This document shows positions 1 through 7,966 of a stretch of 64,000 nucleotides of DNA, one piece after another. The notes under the pieces were generated by a model. The model was given only the letters and a program-made list of their open reading frames with translations, was not told the DNA's origin and did not search any database. The DNA comes from Halodesulfurarchaeum sp. HSR-GB (GTDB lineage: Archaea; Halobacteriota; Halobacteria; Halobacteriales; Halobacteriaceae), in assembly GCF_031432215.1 (NCBI RefSeq), contig NZ_JAVKGN010000002.1:106343-170342 (forward strand). The letters run 5' to 3'. Both the position numbers and the translations under genes were made by a program. The stretch's first letter is position 1. Each line of letters starts with the position of its first letter.

Positions 1-9
1 TTTGCAACA

Positions 10-795
10 TCAGTCGATAGATACCTCCTGGAGTTCGAGTGCCGTTTTGAGACCGTCCTGCAGTGACGACCGCGTTTCGACATCGAACGCGACCCCGAGT
101 TTTACGAGTGTCTGGGAGATGTCCGGATTAAGCCCCGTGATGATGGTTTGGCCGCCCATCAGCTTGACCGCGTGAATCGTGTCGATAAGGTGCTGGGCTG
201 TTTGCGTATCGACCGAATCAGCTCCGGTAATATCGATGATTGCAATCGAAGCCCCTTTTTCGGCAATTCGGTCCAGCAGTGCTTCTGTGAACGTTTCTGC
301 CTCAGCGGAGCTCAACTTGCCGATGACCGTCGAAAGCAAGATCCCATCCCAGATTTCAACAATGGGCACAGAGAGTTCCTGGGATTTGTACGATTTCTTT
401 TGACCTTCTGCCTCTTGGTGGGGTTCAGCGATCTCCCGACCAATGCTTGCCACTGCACCGTCGTTTCGTTCCGGAGTATCGATTTGGGCCCATTGGAATT
501 CGTACGGGACACGATTCCCAGTCTTGGTTTCGAGTTCCGTAGAAAATGTGACCCTTGCCGAATCCTGGGTCACGGTATCTATAGCTTCGTTCAACCGTTC
601 TCGCTCGGTCTCGGGGACGAGAGCGGGTACATTCAGCTCCGAAATCTCTTCATCGGAGTATCCGGTGACGTTTGTGAATTGAGTGTTCCAATCGGTGATC
701 CTGCCTTCTGGTGTAAATACGTAGAAGAGGTCCCCAAGGGAGTTGATTGATTCTTCGAGTAATTCGGGGGGAATATTTTCTCTCATATATTTCAT
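10..795 (-). CDS. PAS-STAS protein (RsbR-like stressosome or anti-anti-sigma type)
   Basis: 261 residues. Residues about 15-125 form a PAS domain (LGDLFYVFTPEGRITDWN, GYSDEEI). Residues about 140-255 form a STAS domain of the RsbR/RsbS kind, with IIDITGADSVDT followed by TAQHLIDTIHAVKLMGG and LGVAFDVET. The Thr in the SVDT motif aligns, from memory of the family, with a phosphorylated Thr of Bacillus RsbR. The protein is likely a cytosolic sensor that passes a small-molecule or redox signal through protein-protein contacts. No partner kinase lies next to it, so its output is unknown. The start ATG at 795 is followed upstream by an AT-rich stretch that could hold the promoter. Confidence 0.85.
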   Translation of the reverse strand: MKYMRENIPPELLEESINSLGDLFYVFTPEGRITDWNTQFTNVTGYSDEEISELNVPALVPETERERLNEAIDTVTQDSARVTFSTELETKTGNRVPYEFQWAQIDTPERNDGAVASIGREIAEPHQEAEGQKKSYKSQELSVPIVEIWDGILLSTVIGKLSSAEAETFTEALLDRIAEKGASIAIIDITGADSVDTQTAQHLIDTIHAVKLMGGQTIITGLNPDISQTLVKLGVAFDVETRSSLQDGLKTALELQEVSID

Positions 796-1061
796 AACTG
801 TCTTTAGTCAGATAAATACTGTCACCATTATAGCATATTTGCATGGTATGCCATGGAATGAAACCCTCTCGTTGAAAACTACCCACCGGCGAGAATTGTC
901 CTGTTAACCGATTACTGAGTAGAAAACTATCCTCGCTGGTTGCTGAATTCGCGCTATGTATTCAGCACGGTCGAAATAATTCATATATATTTTGAAGTTT
1001 TTAATCTTAAACTTCGACTTCGAACCACGAATGCATCAAACTAAAACCCCAAATTGGGAAA
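796..1061. other. Intergenic region, no gene seen
   Basis: AT-rich spacer between the PAS-STAS start and a decayed coding region. It holds one copy of the 27-bp palindromic element (941-967) and TATA-like runs near 980-1000. I see no supported gene. Confidence 0.5.
941..967. repeat. 27-bp imperfect palindrome, copy 1
   Basis: Perfect arms TGCTGAAT and ATTCAGCA flank an 11-nt spacer that begins TCGCGC. Near-identical 27-mers occur at 8340, 11779, 14372, 15573, 17907, 17974 and 22751. Function unknown; see findings. Confidence 0.8.
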
Positions 1062-1378
1062 TTAACCAAGCAGGAATTTTCTGAATCGATCTTTTCGTTT
1101 GATCACGTTTCCAAAGGCCACGTTCTCTTTTGCTTCAGCCATTTCGACAGAAACTCGATCTCTCACCTTCGTATCAGGAACGATTACAACATAGCCAGGT
1201 CCGACTCGGGTAACGAAAAGAAGACGAGCCGATCATCGCCTTCTATTTCGAGCAAGAAATCAACGGCAACCTGGAGGGGAAGATCGTTTCCTTCCATCCA
1301 GAGAACCTCGACTCGAATCCCACGAGCGTGACTCCGCTCTCCAGCCTCGAGGACTCTCGGTTCAAAACGGACGTGTGA
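1062..1378 (-). pseudogene. Decayed gene ending in a TRAM domain
   Basis: Two overlapping minus-strand frames read as protein but lack a start. The upstream frame (from about 1378) encodes HVRFEPRVLEAGERSHARG and then EIEGDDRLVFFSLPE before a stop. The downstream frame encodes VTRVGPGYVVIVPDTKVRD, RVSVEMAEAKENVAFGNVI and a stop at 1062. The second matches the TRAM domain, a small RNA-binding beta-barrel common in haloarchaea (G-Y-V-V-x-V-P-D-T-x-V-x-D-R-V). A frameshift near 1200 would join them. The remnant lies directly behind the 1390-1791 gene. Confidence 0.45.
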
Positions 1379-1389
1379 CCTACCTATGC

Positions 1390-1791
1390 TTATCTCCCGA
1401 ACTGTTCACTATCCGACTTCCTGACATCATTTGCTGTATCAAACGATAAATCTGAATCGTCGATTTCCTCGGCAATGTCGTCAGGGATGTACTCGGATTG
1501 GTCAGCTGGATCAACCTCATACCCATCGTATAGTTCGATACCACGAACTGAGCCAACATCCGCTGGCTCGATACCACCTTCATCGAGAGCAGCTCGAATC
1601 AACCTTGGCGAGAGTGGGATACGATACTCTTCTTCGACTTCCATTGAAAACGGGTTATAGGCGGTGATCTTCGTCATATGACCTTCTTCCCATTCAGAGA
1701 AAGCATACGAAACCGCTGCCTGTGGATCGCCCTCTTGTGGATACCGAATCACAGAAATCAGGTTTTCGCGATTGGTTTTGAATGTGCTCAT
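1390..1791 (-). CDS. Hypothetical acidic protein
   Basis: 133 residues, very acidic in the C-terminal third (EYIPDDIAEEIDDSDLSFD), typical of a haloarchaeal cytosolic protein. There is no signal peptide or membrane segment, and I recognise no family. The segment FSMEVEEEYRIPLSPRLIR is the most structured-looking part. It is followed by a decayed TRAM-domain gene on the same strand. Confidence 0.6.
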   Translation of the reverse strand: MSTFKTNRENLISVIRYPQEGDPQAAVSYAFSEWEEGHMTKITAYNPFSMEVEEEYRIPLSPRLIRAALDEGGIEPADVGSVRGIELYDGYEVDPADQSEYIPDDIAEEIDDSDLSFDTANDVRKSDSEQFGR

Positions 1792-1914
1792 TGTCTTCCT
1801 CTAACTGTATAATGAGACAAATCAAAAAGGTAGGTAAATCATATTCGATCCAATCCATCGTCGTCGTCGTTCTCTTGCTGGTTTTTGGCCTCCATGAATC
1901 GGTGCGAGTCTATC

Positions 1915-2118
1915 ATGTCCGACCGTTACGAAACCAGTACCACCGAAGCCCAAATCACAGTCACCGACACGAAAACTGGTGTCGAGCACAAATTCGCAGA
2001 AAGAACCACCACCCTCGTCTACGACGGCCCGCTCCCTTCGGCACCTGATGCAGTCAGGGACATAGCTCGAGATTTCTCCGGCAAACCCGTCCAGGAGAAA
2101 ACCCCGGCGCGTCTCTAA
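1915..2118 (+). CDS. Small hypothetical protein
   Basis: 67 residues from ATG 1915 (MSDRYETSTTEAQITVTD). An upstream in-frame ATG at 1885 is possible, but the sequence becomes haloarchaeal in composition only from 1915. The segment TVTDTKTGVEHKFAERTTT is predicted to be beta-rich, followed by VRDIARDFSGKP. No family recognised. It lies upstream of the origin repeats. Confidence 0.5.
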   Translation: MSDRYETSTTEAQITVTDTKTGVEHKFAERTTTLVYDGPLPSAPDAVRDIARDFSGKPVQEKTPARL

Positions 2119-2129
2119 ATCCCATCCTA

Positions 2130-2324
2130 AATCGTTTCCTCAGTTATGTCTGCGACGACGAGCTCGGACCAGTACAAATCCGTGACGTCCAAGAACCGGA
2201 TATTCATAGGCACAGACGGGAAGGATTCGACCACCACTTCATCAAATCGGAAAGCACAATCATCGTCATCGACTCAAACGGTCACCGAGTCAATCGGGTC
2301 GAGCAAGTGAGCGCAAATTCCTAG
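2130..2324 (+). pseudogene. Coding-like remnant without a start codon
   Basis: One plus-strand frame with haloarchaeal codon choice encodes CDDELGPVQIRDVQEPDIH and KSESTIIVIDSNGHRVNRV, ending at a TAG at 2322. No ATG, GTG or TTG start lies at a sensible position, so this is probably the tail of a broken gene. Confidence 0.3.
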
Positions 2325-2475
2325 ATCAAAGCAATCAAAGTGCGTTACGGATAGCAGAACCGCGAGTTGTATACAAATTTTATGGGAACGCTCGAAAACA
2401 CTATGCTCGAGTCCACACCTTGACCCTATTTCAGTGATGAATACTCTCCATTGAGCCCCCTAATTGGGGTGGGGG

Positions 2476-2845
2476 ACCCTACGTTTCCGTCGTAAATCGG
2501 TTATTTTTGATTTAGTAGACTCGGTTTCCTGAAAATACGAGCCAACCACCCCATTCCACCCCACGTTTCCGTCGTAAATTCCGCCGGGAAGTAACACCCC
2601 ACGTTTCCGTCGTTTCCTGGTTGGATTGCCCACGGAGGAATCCTCGCGCTTTAGCGCAGGGAGGAAGCCAAACCACCCCGGGTTTCCGTCGTAAATTTCG
2701 CCGGAAGGTAACACCCCGGATTTCCGTCGTTAATCGTGTATTTTCCTTTTGCCAAATTCTTCACCTGAAATTGTAGTCAAAACAGCACACCCCAGGTTTC
2801 CGTCGTAAATCTCGTTTGGGGAACACCCCAGGTTTCCGTCGTTAA
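2476..2845 (+). repeat. Seven ORB-like origin repeats, arranged in pairs
   Basis: Seven direct copies of a repeat reading CACCCC-(A/G)(C/G/A)-GTTTCCGTCGT-(A/T)AA start at about 2476, 2557, 2595, 2674, 2712, 2788 and 2824. Start-to-start spacing alternates: 81, 38, 79, 38, 76 and 36 bp. The 38-bp pairs share a spacer like TTCCGCCGGGAAGTAA. The reverse complement (ACGACGGAAAC then GGGGTG) resembles haloarchaeal origin recognition boxes with their G-string. The last copy contains the stop codon of orc1/cdc6. Confidence 0.8.
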
Positions 2846-4068
2846 CCGTCTATCCAACGATCCATCCGAGTGTCTTCGAGAATGGTTTCTCGAACAACTT
2901 CTGAATCTTCAATCAAACGATTTTGTAAATGGATACCGCCTTTTTTGCCCATGTTCACCCGTTCTATCTCAAGAATATCCAAGAAAGCCTGTTCTTTGAG
3001 GATGTCTCTTACTCGACGAACAGAAAGTTTGTCAATGTCTAATTCTTTGCAAATTGCTTCATACTGTGAATACACTTCGCTAGTCATGAACGCATCTTTA
3101 TTGGAATTTATATCAAGCTCTGTCAATGCCAGCAACGACGCTTTAGCTTGAGTCGGAGCCCCATCAATCAATTCTCGAAATCGCCCTTTTTCAGCATGTT
3201 GCTTGGCCTGCCGAACATGCTCCTCGAGGACCTTATTTGATTCTTCCTCATAGGCAACCTCACCCGCATGACGCAATATGTCAATTGCTTTCCGGGCATC
3301 ACCATGTTCCTGGGCGCTTAATGCAGCTGCGAGAGGAATAACATCCTCAGTTAAAACTCCATCATGGAACGCATCCTCTCGATTGTACATAATCTCACGA
3401 AGTTGATTGGCATCATATGGTTTGAAAAATAGCTCCTTGTGTTGGAAACTACTCTTTACCCGCTCGTTGAGATTTTCTACATATTGAATTTTGTTGCTGA
3501 TAGCAACAACACCAATGCTAGTATCGATCTTCCCCGCTTCTTCCGCTCGAGACAATTTCATTAACACATTATCATCTTGCATCATATCGATCTCGTCAAG
3601 AATTATGATTGTAGAATTATATTGTGAATCCATAATATCCCAAAGCAATTTGTAATATTTCGATGTGCTTAACCCAGTATACGGAACTTCTATTCCTGTT
3701 TGATTCTCATCATTCAGAGATTCTGAAAGCGAAGAAATAACCTGGGTCTCCGTTTTGTCTTCGGCACAATCGATATACGCGGTTCCTACCTCAACCCCAT
3801 CTTCAGCTGCGTTTCGAGCTCGAGAAGAAACGTGTTTAGATACAAGGGATTTTCCAGTCCCGGTTTTTCCATAGATAACAACATTATCAGGTGAATATCC
3901 ATGGACAGCACCATTTAATCGGGTAGCCAATTTAGATATCTCAGTATCTCGCCCCACAATACGATCGGCTTTGGGAACGTGCCCAATCTTTAGAAGATCC
4001 TTGTTCCGAAAAATCGGATCCTCTGAATTAAACAAAGAATCGCTAACGGTGTTTTGATCGGAGGTCAT
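2842..4068 (-). CDS. orc1/cdc6: Orc1/Cdc6 replication initiator
   Basis: 408 residues, a usual length for haloarchaeal Orc1/Cdc6. It binds origin recognition boxes and helps load MCM helicase. Visible motifs are Walker A GKTGTGKS (about residues 67-74), Walker B IIILDEID (about 153-160), a sensor 1 region (VVAISNKI), an AAA+ lid, and a C-terminal winged helix (about 305-395). The gene is flanked on both sides by copies of one repeat, and its stop codon lies inside the last copy. Haloarchaeal origins are usually linked to a cognate orc gene, so this gene probably serves the origin here. Confidence 0.95.
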   Translation of the reverse strand: MTSDQNTVSDSLFNSEDPIFRNKDLLKIGHVPKADRIVGRDTEISKLATRLNGAVHGYSPDNVVIYGKTGTGKSLVSKHVSSRARNAAEDGVEVGTAYIDCAEDKTETQVISSLSESLNDENQTGIEVPYTGLSTSKYYKLLWDIMDSQYNSTIIILDEIDMMQDDNVLMKLSRAEEAGKIDTSIGVVAISNKIQYVENLNERVKSSFQHKELFFKPYDANQLREIMYNREDAFHDGVLTEDVIPLAAALSAQEHGDARKAIDILRHAGEVAYEEESNKVLEEHVRQAKQHAEKGRFRELIDGAPTQAKASLLALTELDINSNKDAFMTSEVYSQYEAICKELDIDKLSVRRVRDILKEQAFLDILEIERVNMGKKGGIHLQNRLIEDSEVVRETILEDTRMDRWIDG

Positions 4069-4121
4069 TATGATATTTCTAGGGTTGGAAGCCGAATTCC
4101 TATAAAAGTATAGGGTTAACC

Positions 4122-4266
4122 CACCCCAGGTTTCCGTCGTAAACTAGCCGATTTCAAGGAATAGAGAGTTTATAACGGCTAACTCGGGTGTTTGATATGT
4201 TAACCCTGTTTCCGACGTTAACGCTTGTTTAGTTAATACTCACCCACCCCAGGTTTCCGTCGTTAG
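4122..4266 (+). repeat. ORB-like repeats upstream of orc1/cdc6
   Basis: Full copies of the CACCCC-AG-GTTTCCGTCGT repeat lie at 4122-4144 and 4245-4266. A diverged copy (TTTCCGACGTTAAC) lies at 4201-4222. They have the same orientation as the seven copies downstream of the gene. Confidence 0.75.
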
Positions 4267-4511
4267 CTAAGATACAGTAGAAGCGAAGGTCAAAATTTAA
4301 AAACTGTCTTATTACAGGTTGTATTGCAGAATCTTAGGCAGATTAAGTTTGAACCACGGTCCTGTATTTCAACGGACGAAACGAAATTCTTCGTTTCGTC
4401 AATGAAACGAAGTTAGCTTAATGAGCGATTCTCGTGTAGCCACCTTAAAGTTATGGGTAAGTTACACCTAATGGTAAAAAACCACTTTGCATGATCACAG
4501 ATTGTTTTTCT
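4267..4511. other. Candidate origin unwinding region
   Basis: An AT-rich stretch between the upstream direct repeats and a single inverted copy (4512-4533). It contains a perfect hairpin at 4375-4400 (GACGAAACGAA, 4-nt loop, TTCGTTTCGTC) and a nearby partial repeat of the same word. An AT-rich block bounded by oppositely oriented origin boxes is the usual haloarchaeal origin layout. No unwinding has been measured. Confidence 0.55.
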
Positions 4512-4533
4512 TTAACGACGGAAACGTGGGGTG
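4512..4533 (-). repeat. ORB-like repeat in inverted orientation
   Basis: The plus strand reads TTAACGACGGAAAC then GTGGGGTG, the exact inverse of the repeats at 2476-2845 and 4122-4266. It closes the repeat field on the far side of the AT-rich region. Confidence 0.75.
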
Positions 4534-4766
4534 TCTGTCAACATATTTGAACCGCCTTAGAGCAAATGTGATACTCAGCCTATCTCGTCTACAGATTCAA
4601 ACCTTGGATGGCTACGTTCCTCGAGAATACTAAAACTCTTCAAAAACCACCAAAAACCGAACCGGTTCAGAGGTGGGTGTAGGCAAAGTGAACTACCCCA
4701 CCCTACTCGGTCACGGCTGACTCCGTTCGCTACTTGAGGACGGGGACTTAGCCTGTGAGAGTTAAA

Positions 4767-5117
4767 TCAATCCAGTAGGTCAACTTGTGTAGATAGATAC
4801 TCTTGGAGGGCTGTGACTGTCTCCGTTGAAACAGCTGACGCCCCGAAATCACTCCGATACCCGTGCTTGAGTTCCTCACTTTCCAATATCTCTAATCCAC
4901 GTTCGAGTTGTGCTCGCAGTGCAGCCTTATCCCCTCGTCGCAGGTGGGGTGTGACAGCTTCGAGGTCGGTTTCTTCTGCAACCGCCAGGACGTCTCGAAG
5001 GTCTGTTTCGCGACCGCTGTGGAGCTTTGCCGCTACGAGGACCGCACCGTCGATAACTCTCGCCGTGGTCGTTACCGTTCCACCGCTGATTTTTTGTTGG
5101 TGACTGTTCTCGTACAA
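4767..5117 (-). pseudogene. 3' part of an interrupted nucleotidyltransferase gene
   Basis: The open frame encodes about 115 residues (ISGGTVTTTARVIDGAVLVA, SGRETDLRDVLAVAEETDL, KHGYRSDFGASAVS). I recognise this as the C-terminal part of a haloarchaeal nucleotidyltransferase-like protein, a probable AbiEii-type toxin. Its N-terminal 30 residues lie at 7053-7142, beyond the TnpB element. The two pieces together seem shorter than the family, so the middle of the gene is probably lost too. The ATG at 5117 is fortuitous. Confidence 0.65.
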
Positions 5118-5260
5118 ATGACATCCTCCCCGTCGTGAACGACGGGGTTTCCTCCGTGGGAGTCACACCCAGTCTAAGACTCGCCGGAGGCAACATTCCC
5201 GTCACGGTGGACAGTACTCGGGTCTGTGCGCTGTTCTTTGGGACTTTCGTGAGAGTGTGG
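5118..5260 (-). ncRNA. Candidate omega (reRNA) guide RNA of TnpB
   Basis: In TnpB elements the guide RNA overlaps the 3' end of tnpB and runs to the right end of the element. Here that interval contains a strong GC hairpin at 5128-5147 directly outside the stop codon. The guide would be read from the DNA just beyond about 5118. This is inferred from family knowledge; only the hairpin is seen. Confidence 0.4.
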
Positions 5261-6514
5261 TGACTCCGACCATTCGTGGTCGTCCCACTCGAACCGCACG
5301 GGCCGTGCCATCGGCCTGACTGGGTTCTCTGTGTGCCGTCTCAGGAACGTTTCTGACGCCGTGAGGTCAGCGTGGCCCTCGAAGCCACAGGGACAAGTGA
5401 GCGTGTCCTGATGCCGTATCGTTCGGTCTGTCGAACCGCATTGCGGGCACTCTTGGCTGGTCCACGCTTCCGACCGGACTTCCACCGAAATACCGTATTC
5501 CTCGGCGGTACACGCCAGTCGTTCGGTGAATTGCTTGAACGCCCAGAAGTTGTGGGTCTTGGCGTTGGTTTCGACCGACCAGTGCGTTTCGAGTACGTCG
5601 GTCAACCCACCGATATACACCGTGTCCACGCCCTCGGCGTACAGTTGTTCCATCATGTCACGGCACAATGCTTCTTGGGCGTGGTCGCGGCGACGGGTTC
5701 GCTTGCGGTACAGCCGCCGGATACGCTCGCTACTGTATCGGCCTTCTTCGAGTTTCGACTGTAACCGGGCGATTTCTCGCGTCGTCTCGCGGAACCGCTG
5801 GAACAACTCGCGGCCCTCGTACAGGTATTGCTCGCCGGTCGTCGTGGTACAGGCGACGAGATTGTTCGCACCAATATCCAGAGCGGCCTTCTCGTCGGCC
5901 AGTGGAGTGTCCCGTGCATCAGAAACAGTCACGGGTTGCGAAGCTCTGAAGGTGCTGTCTGTCTCGTCGTACCACAGGTCCAATCGGCCCTGTTTCTCGT
6001 AGTCGGGCCAATTCGGGTCGCCAGCGATCTCCAGCCGGAGACGCCCGGTGTGGTCGTATCGGTCTTTCAAATCGCTCCCGACCAGTATCTCAAGTCGGGA
6101 CCACTCGCCCCATTCGACGGTGTATGCGTCTTTTCGGATGACGCCTTTGAGAACGCGGCCATCGTCTTCGTTGCCACGGAATCCCGGCGGCTCCGGGTGT
6201 TCCGTGACCGACGTATTTTCGGGGTCGTGGTACTGGTCTTTCAACCGGAAGAACGCCCGCCAGGCTTCGCTGTTTTTGCGAATGACCTGTTGGGCGGTGG
6301 ACGCGCCGAGAACTCCTTTATATTTGCCATCGAGAGCGCCGGTATTAGCATCCCACACGTCCTCGCCCTCGAAGCCGTCCTCGTCGTTGTACCGCATGAG
6401 GCGCTGATAGTTGACTTCGTTCCAGAGAGCGGCGGAAGCGTCCAACAGGTCCCGGAGCAGTTGCTCTCCATCGTCAGAGAGCGGTCGCACGGCGAACGTG
6501 TTGGTACGCTTCAT
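5174..6514 (-). CDS. tnpB: TnpB RNA-guided nuclease
   Basis: 446 residues from the ATG at 6514 ([18 protein letters not shown]). The longer frame from 6559 adds a short, unlikely leader. TnpB cuts DNA under omega RNA guidance and helps keep its element in place. Visible features are an N-terminal helical region, the RuvC-like start [12 protein letters not shown] with its Asp (about residue 213), the segment [14 protein letters not shown], a zinc finger [10 protein letters not shown]...CPCGF (about 353-375), and the last RuvC Asp in [12 protein letters not shown]. The middle RuvC acid is not obvious from the sequence, so activity is uncertain. Three tiny genes diverge from its start. Confidence 0.9.
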   Translation of the reverse strand: MKRTNTFAVRPLSDDGEQLLRDLLDASAALWNEVNYQRLMRYNDEDGFEGEDVWDANTGALDGKYKGVLGASTAQQVIRKNSEAWRAFFRLKDQYHDPENTSVTEHPEPPGFRGNEDDGRVLKGVIRKDAYTVEWGEWSRLEILVGSDLKDRYDHTGRLRLEIAGDPNWPDYEKQGRLDLWYDETDSTFRASQPVTVSDARDTPLADEKAALDIGANNLVACTTTTGEQYLYEGRELFQRFRETTREIARLQSKLEEGRYSSERIRRLYRKRTRRRDHAQEALCRDMMEQLYAEGVDTVYIGGLTDVLETHWSVETNAKTHNFWAFKQFTERLACTAEEYGISVEVRSEAWTSQECPQCGSTDRTIRHQDTLTCPCGFEGHADLTASETFLRRHTENPVRPMARPVRFEWDDHEWSESPHSHESPKEQRTDPSTVHRDGNVASGES

Positions 6515-6557
6515 GCCACAATTTTTACGTCTCCACGTCAAATAAGTCTTATGAGAC

Positions 6558-6629
6558 ATGGCGACTGAAACGCCACTAACCTGCTACATCTGTGGGCAGA
6601 CCAACGACGACTGGATGACAGTTGAATGA
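6558..6629 (+). CDS. 23-residue CxxC microprotein of the TnpB element
   Basis: The ORF reads [20 protein letters not shown] and ends TVE. It starts 43 bp from the tnpB start and diverges from it. Its stop overlaps the next ATG (ATGA). The lone CYIC pair plus the CPKC of the next ORF would make one complete zinc ribbon if the frames were joined, so the two may be one gene split by a frameshift. Confidence 0.45.
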   Translation: MATETPLTCYICGQTNDDWMTVE

Positions 6630-6784
6630 TTGGATTGTTTGAGGACCAAGAGGAGGCCCACGAACGCTTCAAAGAAAAGCACGGCACGGAACCGGAAAGT
6701 TACCTGTTCGTCTGCCCGAAGTGTGAAGATGAGAATCCCCACCACGCCGAGAACTCTTACGAGAAATACGGGAAATACCAATGA
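6626..6784 (+). CDS. 52-residue CxxC protein of the TnpB element
   Basis: The protein contains FEDQEEAHERFKEKHGTEPE and FVCPKCEDENPHHAENSYEK. It overlaps the ORFs on both sides by 4 nt (ATGA), a sign of translational coupling. One CxxC pair is visible. It is carried within the TnpB element; its function is unknown. Confidence 0.55.
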   Translation: MIGLFEDQEEAHERFKEKHGTEPESYLFVCPKCEDENPHHAENSYEKYGKYQ

Positions 6785-6924
6785 GGCCAGCAATCGACAT
6801 TTCGTACGGCTTGCACGGACGGCTCAAAGACTACGCAGAAGCGAACGATGTGGACCTTTCGGAAGCCTATGGCGAGGTGTTAGAAGCCGGTCTTGAAGCG
6901 TTGGAGACTCAAGACCAGCAGTAA
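6781..6924 (+). CDS. 47-residue ribbon-helix-helix-like protein of the TnpB element
   Basis: The protein begins MRPAIDISYGLHGRLKDYAE and continues VDLSEAYGEVLEAGLEALE. A short beta-like start followed by two helices resembles a ribbon-helix-helix DNA-binding fold. It starts in an ATGA overlap with the previous ORF, so the three small ORFs form one coupled unit facing away from tnpB. A regulatory role for the element is plausible but not shown. Confidence 0.5.
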   Translation: MRPAIDISYGLHGRLKDYAEANDVDLSEAYGEVLEAGLEALETQDQQ

Positions 6925-6967
6925 CGTGGCGGTACTGTAACCGAGTTTACGCGATTCACGCCCGTCC

Positions 6968-7032
6968 CCAGAAATCGTAGATTTCTGGTGTGCGAACGAG
7001 ACGCGAAGCGTCTCGTCAAGGCCGTGAACGGC
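6968..7032. repeat. Three hairpins at the left end of the TnpB element
   Basis: The hairpins are CCAGAAATC-GTA-GATTTCTGG (6968-6988), ACGAGACGC-GAA-GCGTCTCGT (6996-7016) and GCCGT-GA-ACGGC (7021-7032). Imperfect palindromes at element ends are what IS200/IS605 transposases recognise as single strands. Confidence 0.65.
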
Positions 7033-7052
7033 GGGACTCTCTCTGTTGAAAG

Positions 7053-7142
7053 GTAGCCGCCGACAAGGACGTACTCGTGCCTCTCTTGAGTGAGTTCCTC
7101 GAGCAATTCGATGAGCGCGTCACTTCGGTTGTGGAAACTCAT
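7053..7142 (-). pseudogene. 5' part of the interrupted nucleotidyltransferase gene
   Basis: The open frame encodes MSFHNRSDALIELLEELTQE and RHEYVLVGGY, then runs into TnpB-element sequence. VLVGGY is the start of a nucleotidyltransferase core. The ATG overlaps the stop of the upstream HTH gene (7139-7813), so both formed a two-gene operon. The 3' part is at 4767-5117. Confidence 0.65.
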
Positions 7143-7813
7143 GTTTGTGCCCGTTCCGTCTCCTGGTAAGTGACATCGAGTTCCAGGTCGTCGTACATCC
7201 GGTCGAGCATCGCGAGCGCCGATTGGAATTGGGCGTAGTTTTCGCGCATATATTCAATCGTTTCCGATCTCGGGATCACCGGATAGCCTTCGACGTGCTC
7301 GATTTCAAGTGATGGTTGTGGATCGATGACAATCTGCAACGGACCTCCGAGTTCGTCTTGGGGCTGCCGCTCGAATCCAGTAGGAAGTTCAAACGACTCG
7401 AAAAACGCCTCCCAAGTGTCGACGTCCTGCTCACGAACGGCCAGGAACAGCGGATAGTCGGTGGGGTCGCGACCGACTTGGTAGCCCCCCTGTGTCCACA
7501 CGTAGACAGCGTCGATGCGGGTGAATGCGAATGGCCAGTCACCGAACTGTGGAAGGACGTAAGCCTCCTCAATGGTTGGTGGACTAACGCTGGCGCTGGC
7601 AGCGACGAGCTCGCGAGCTGCATCTCTTACGCGGTCGTCGATGACAGAGAGCCCGTCATCATAGTGAACGTATCCAGCGTCTTCGAGGCGGTTGACGGCC
7701 TGTCTTACCGTCTCGTAGGGTGTGTGGAGGTGGTGGGCGACTCGACGGATGGAGTCACCCCTCTCGATAGCGAGGATGACCTGTGCCGCCGTATCGTTGA
7801 GAACTTCATACAT
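7139..7813 (-). CDS. HTH protein, probable AbiEi-like antitoxin partner
   Basis: 224 residues. An N-terminal winged HTH (about 5-65: LAIERGDSIRRVAHHLHTPY, VRQAVNRLEDAGYVHYDD) is followed by a mixed alpha/beta domain (about 80-210). It sits 5' of a nucleotidyltransferase gene with a 4-nt overlap, the arrangement of AbiEi/AbiEii-type modules in which the first gene represses and neutralises. With the second gene destroyed by a TnpB insertion, this protein is probably an orphan regulator. Assignment rests on architecture and neighbour. Confidence 0.6.
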   Translation of the reverse strand: MYEVLNDTAAQVILAIERGDSIRRVAHHLHTPYETVRQAVNRLEDAGYVHYDDGLSVIDDRVRDAARELVAASASVSPPTIEEAYVLPQFGDWPFAFTRIDAVYVWTQGGYQVGRDPTDYPLFLAVREQDVDTWEAFFESFELPTGFERQPQDELGGPLQIVIDPQPSLEIEHVEGYPVIPRSETIEYMRENYAQFQSALAMLDRMYDDLELDVTYQETERAQT

Positions 7814-7916
7814 CTTATAATTACCAATAATCCGGTAACAGTTAAAAGTCTAACTCGAATGGGTCTTAGGCGATTTTATCCGTTTGGGGAGGAAAAAGCC
7901 GCCCCGTTCTGCCGAC

Positions 7917-7964
7917 CCTTATGTAACTCCAAAACCAATATACCCCTCTGTCGGTTACATAAGG
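7917..7964. promoter_or_regulatory. 11-bp inverted repeat framing a promoter
   Basis: CCTTATGTAAC (7917-7927) and GTTACATAAGG (7954-7964) are perfect inverses separated by 26 nt that include a TATA-like AATATA. The second arm ends 2 nt before the start codon at 7967. A related pair, CCTTATGT/ACATAAGG, lies at 49155-49203. It looks like an operator. Confidence 0.6.
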
Positions 7965-7966
7965 CT

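Larger units (their letters stand above)
5118..7052 (-). mobile_element. IS200/IS605-type TnpB element without tnpA
   Basis: The element spans the junctions with the two halves of the broken nucleotidyltransferase gene. One end has the hairpin CCCCGTCG-TGAA-CGACGGGG (5128-5147) next to the tnpB stop. The other end has three consecutive hairpins (6968-6988, 6996-7016, 7021-7032). There is no Y1 transposase, so movement would need one in trans. Exact ends are inferred from where the host reading frame breaks. Confidence 0.75.

Noticed and set aside
148..750. A 200-codon plus-strand frame opposite the PAS-STAS gene
   Set aside because: Cys- and Arg-rich composition and complete overlap with a clear PAS-STAS gene mark it as a shadow.
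2476..2845. CRISPR array from regularly spaced repeats
   Set aside because: Spacers are short, alternate in length and are partly conserved among themselves, and there are no cas genes. The repeats also flank orc1/cdc6, so they fit origin boxes.
4680..4766. A second solo TnpB-element end (AACTACCCCACCC... and GACGGGGACTTAG)
   Set aside because: The words are reminiscent of haloarchaeal TnpB-element ends, but no complete hairpin or partner end was found.
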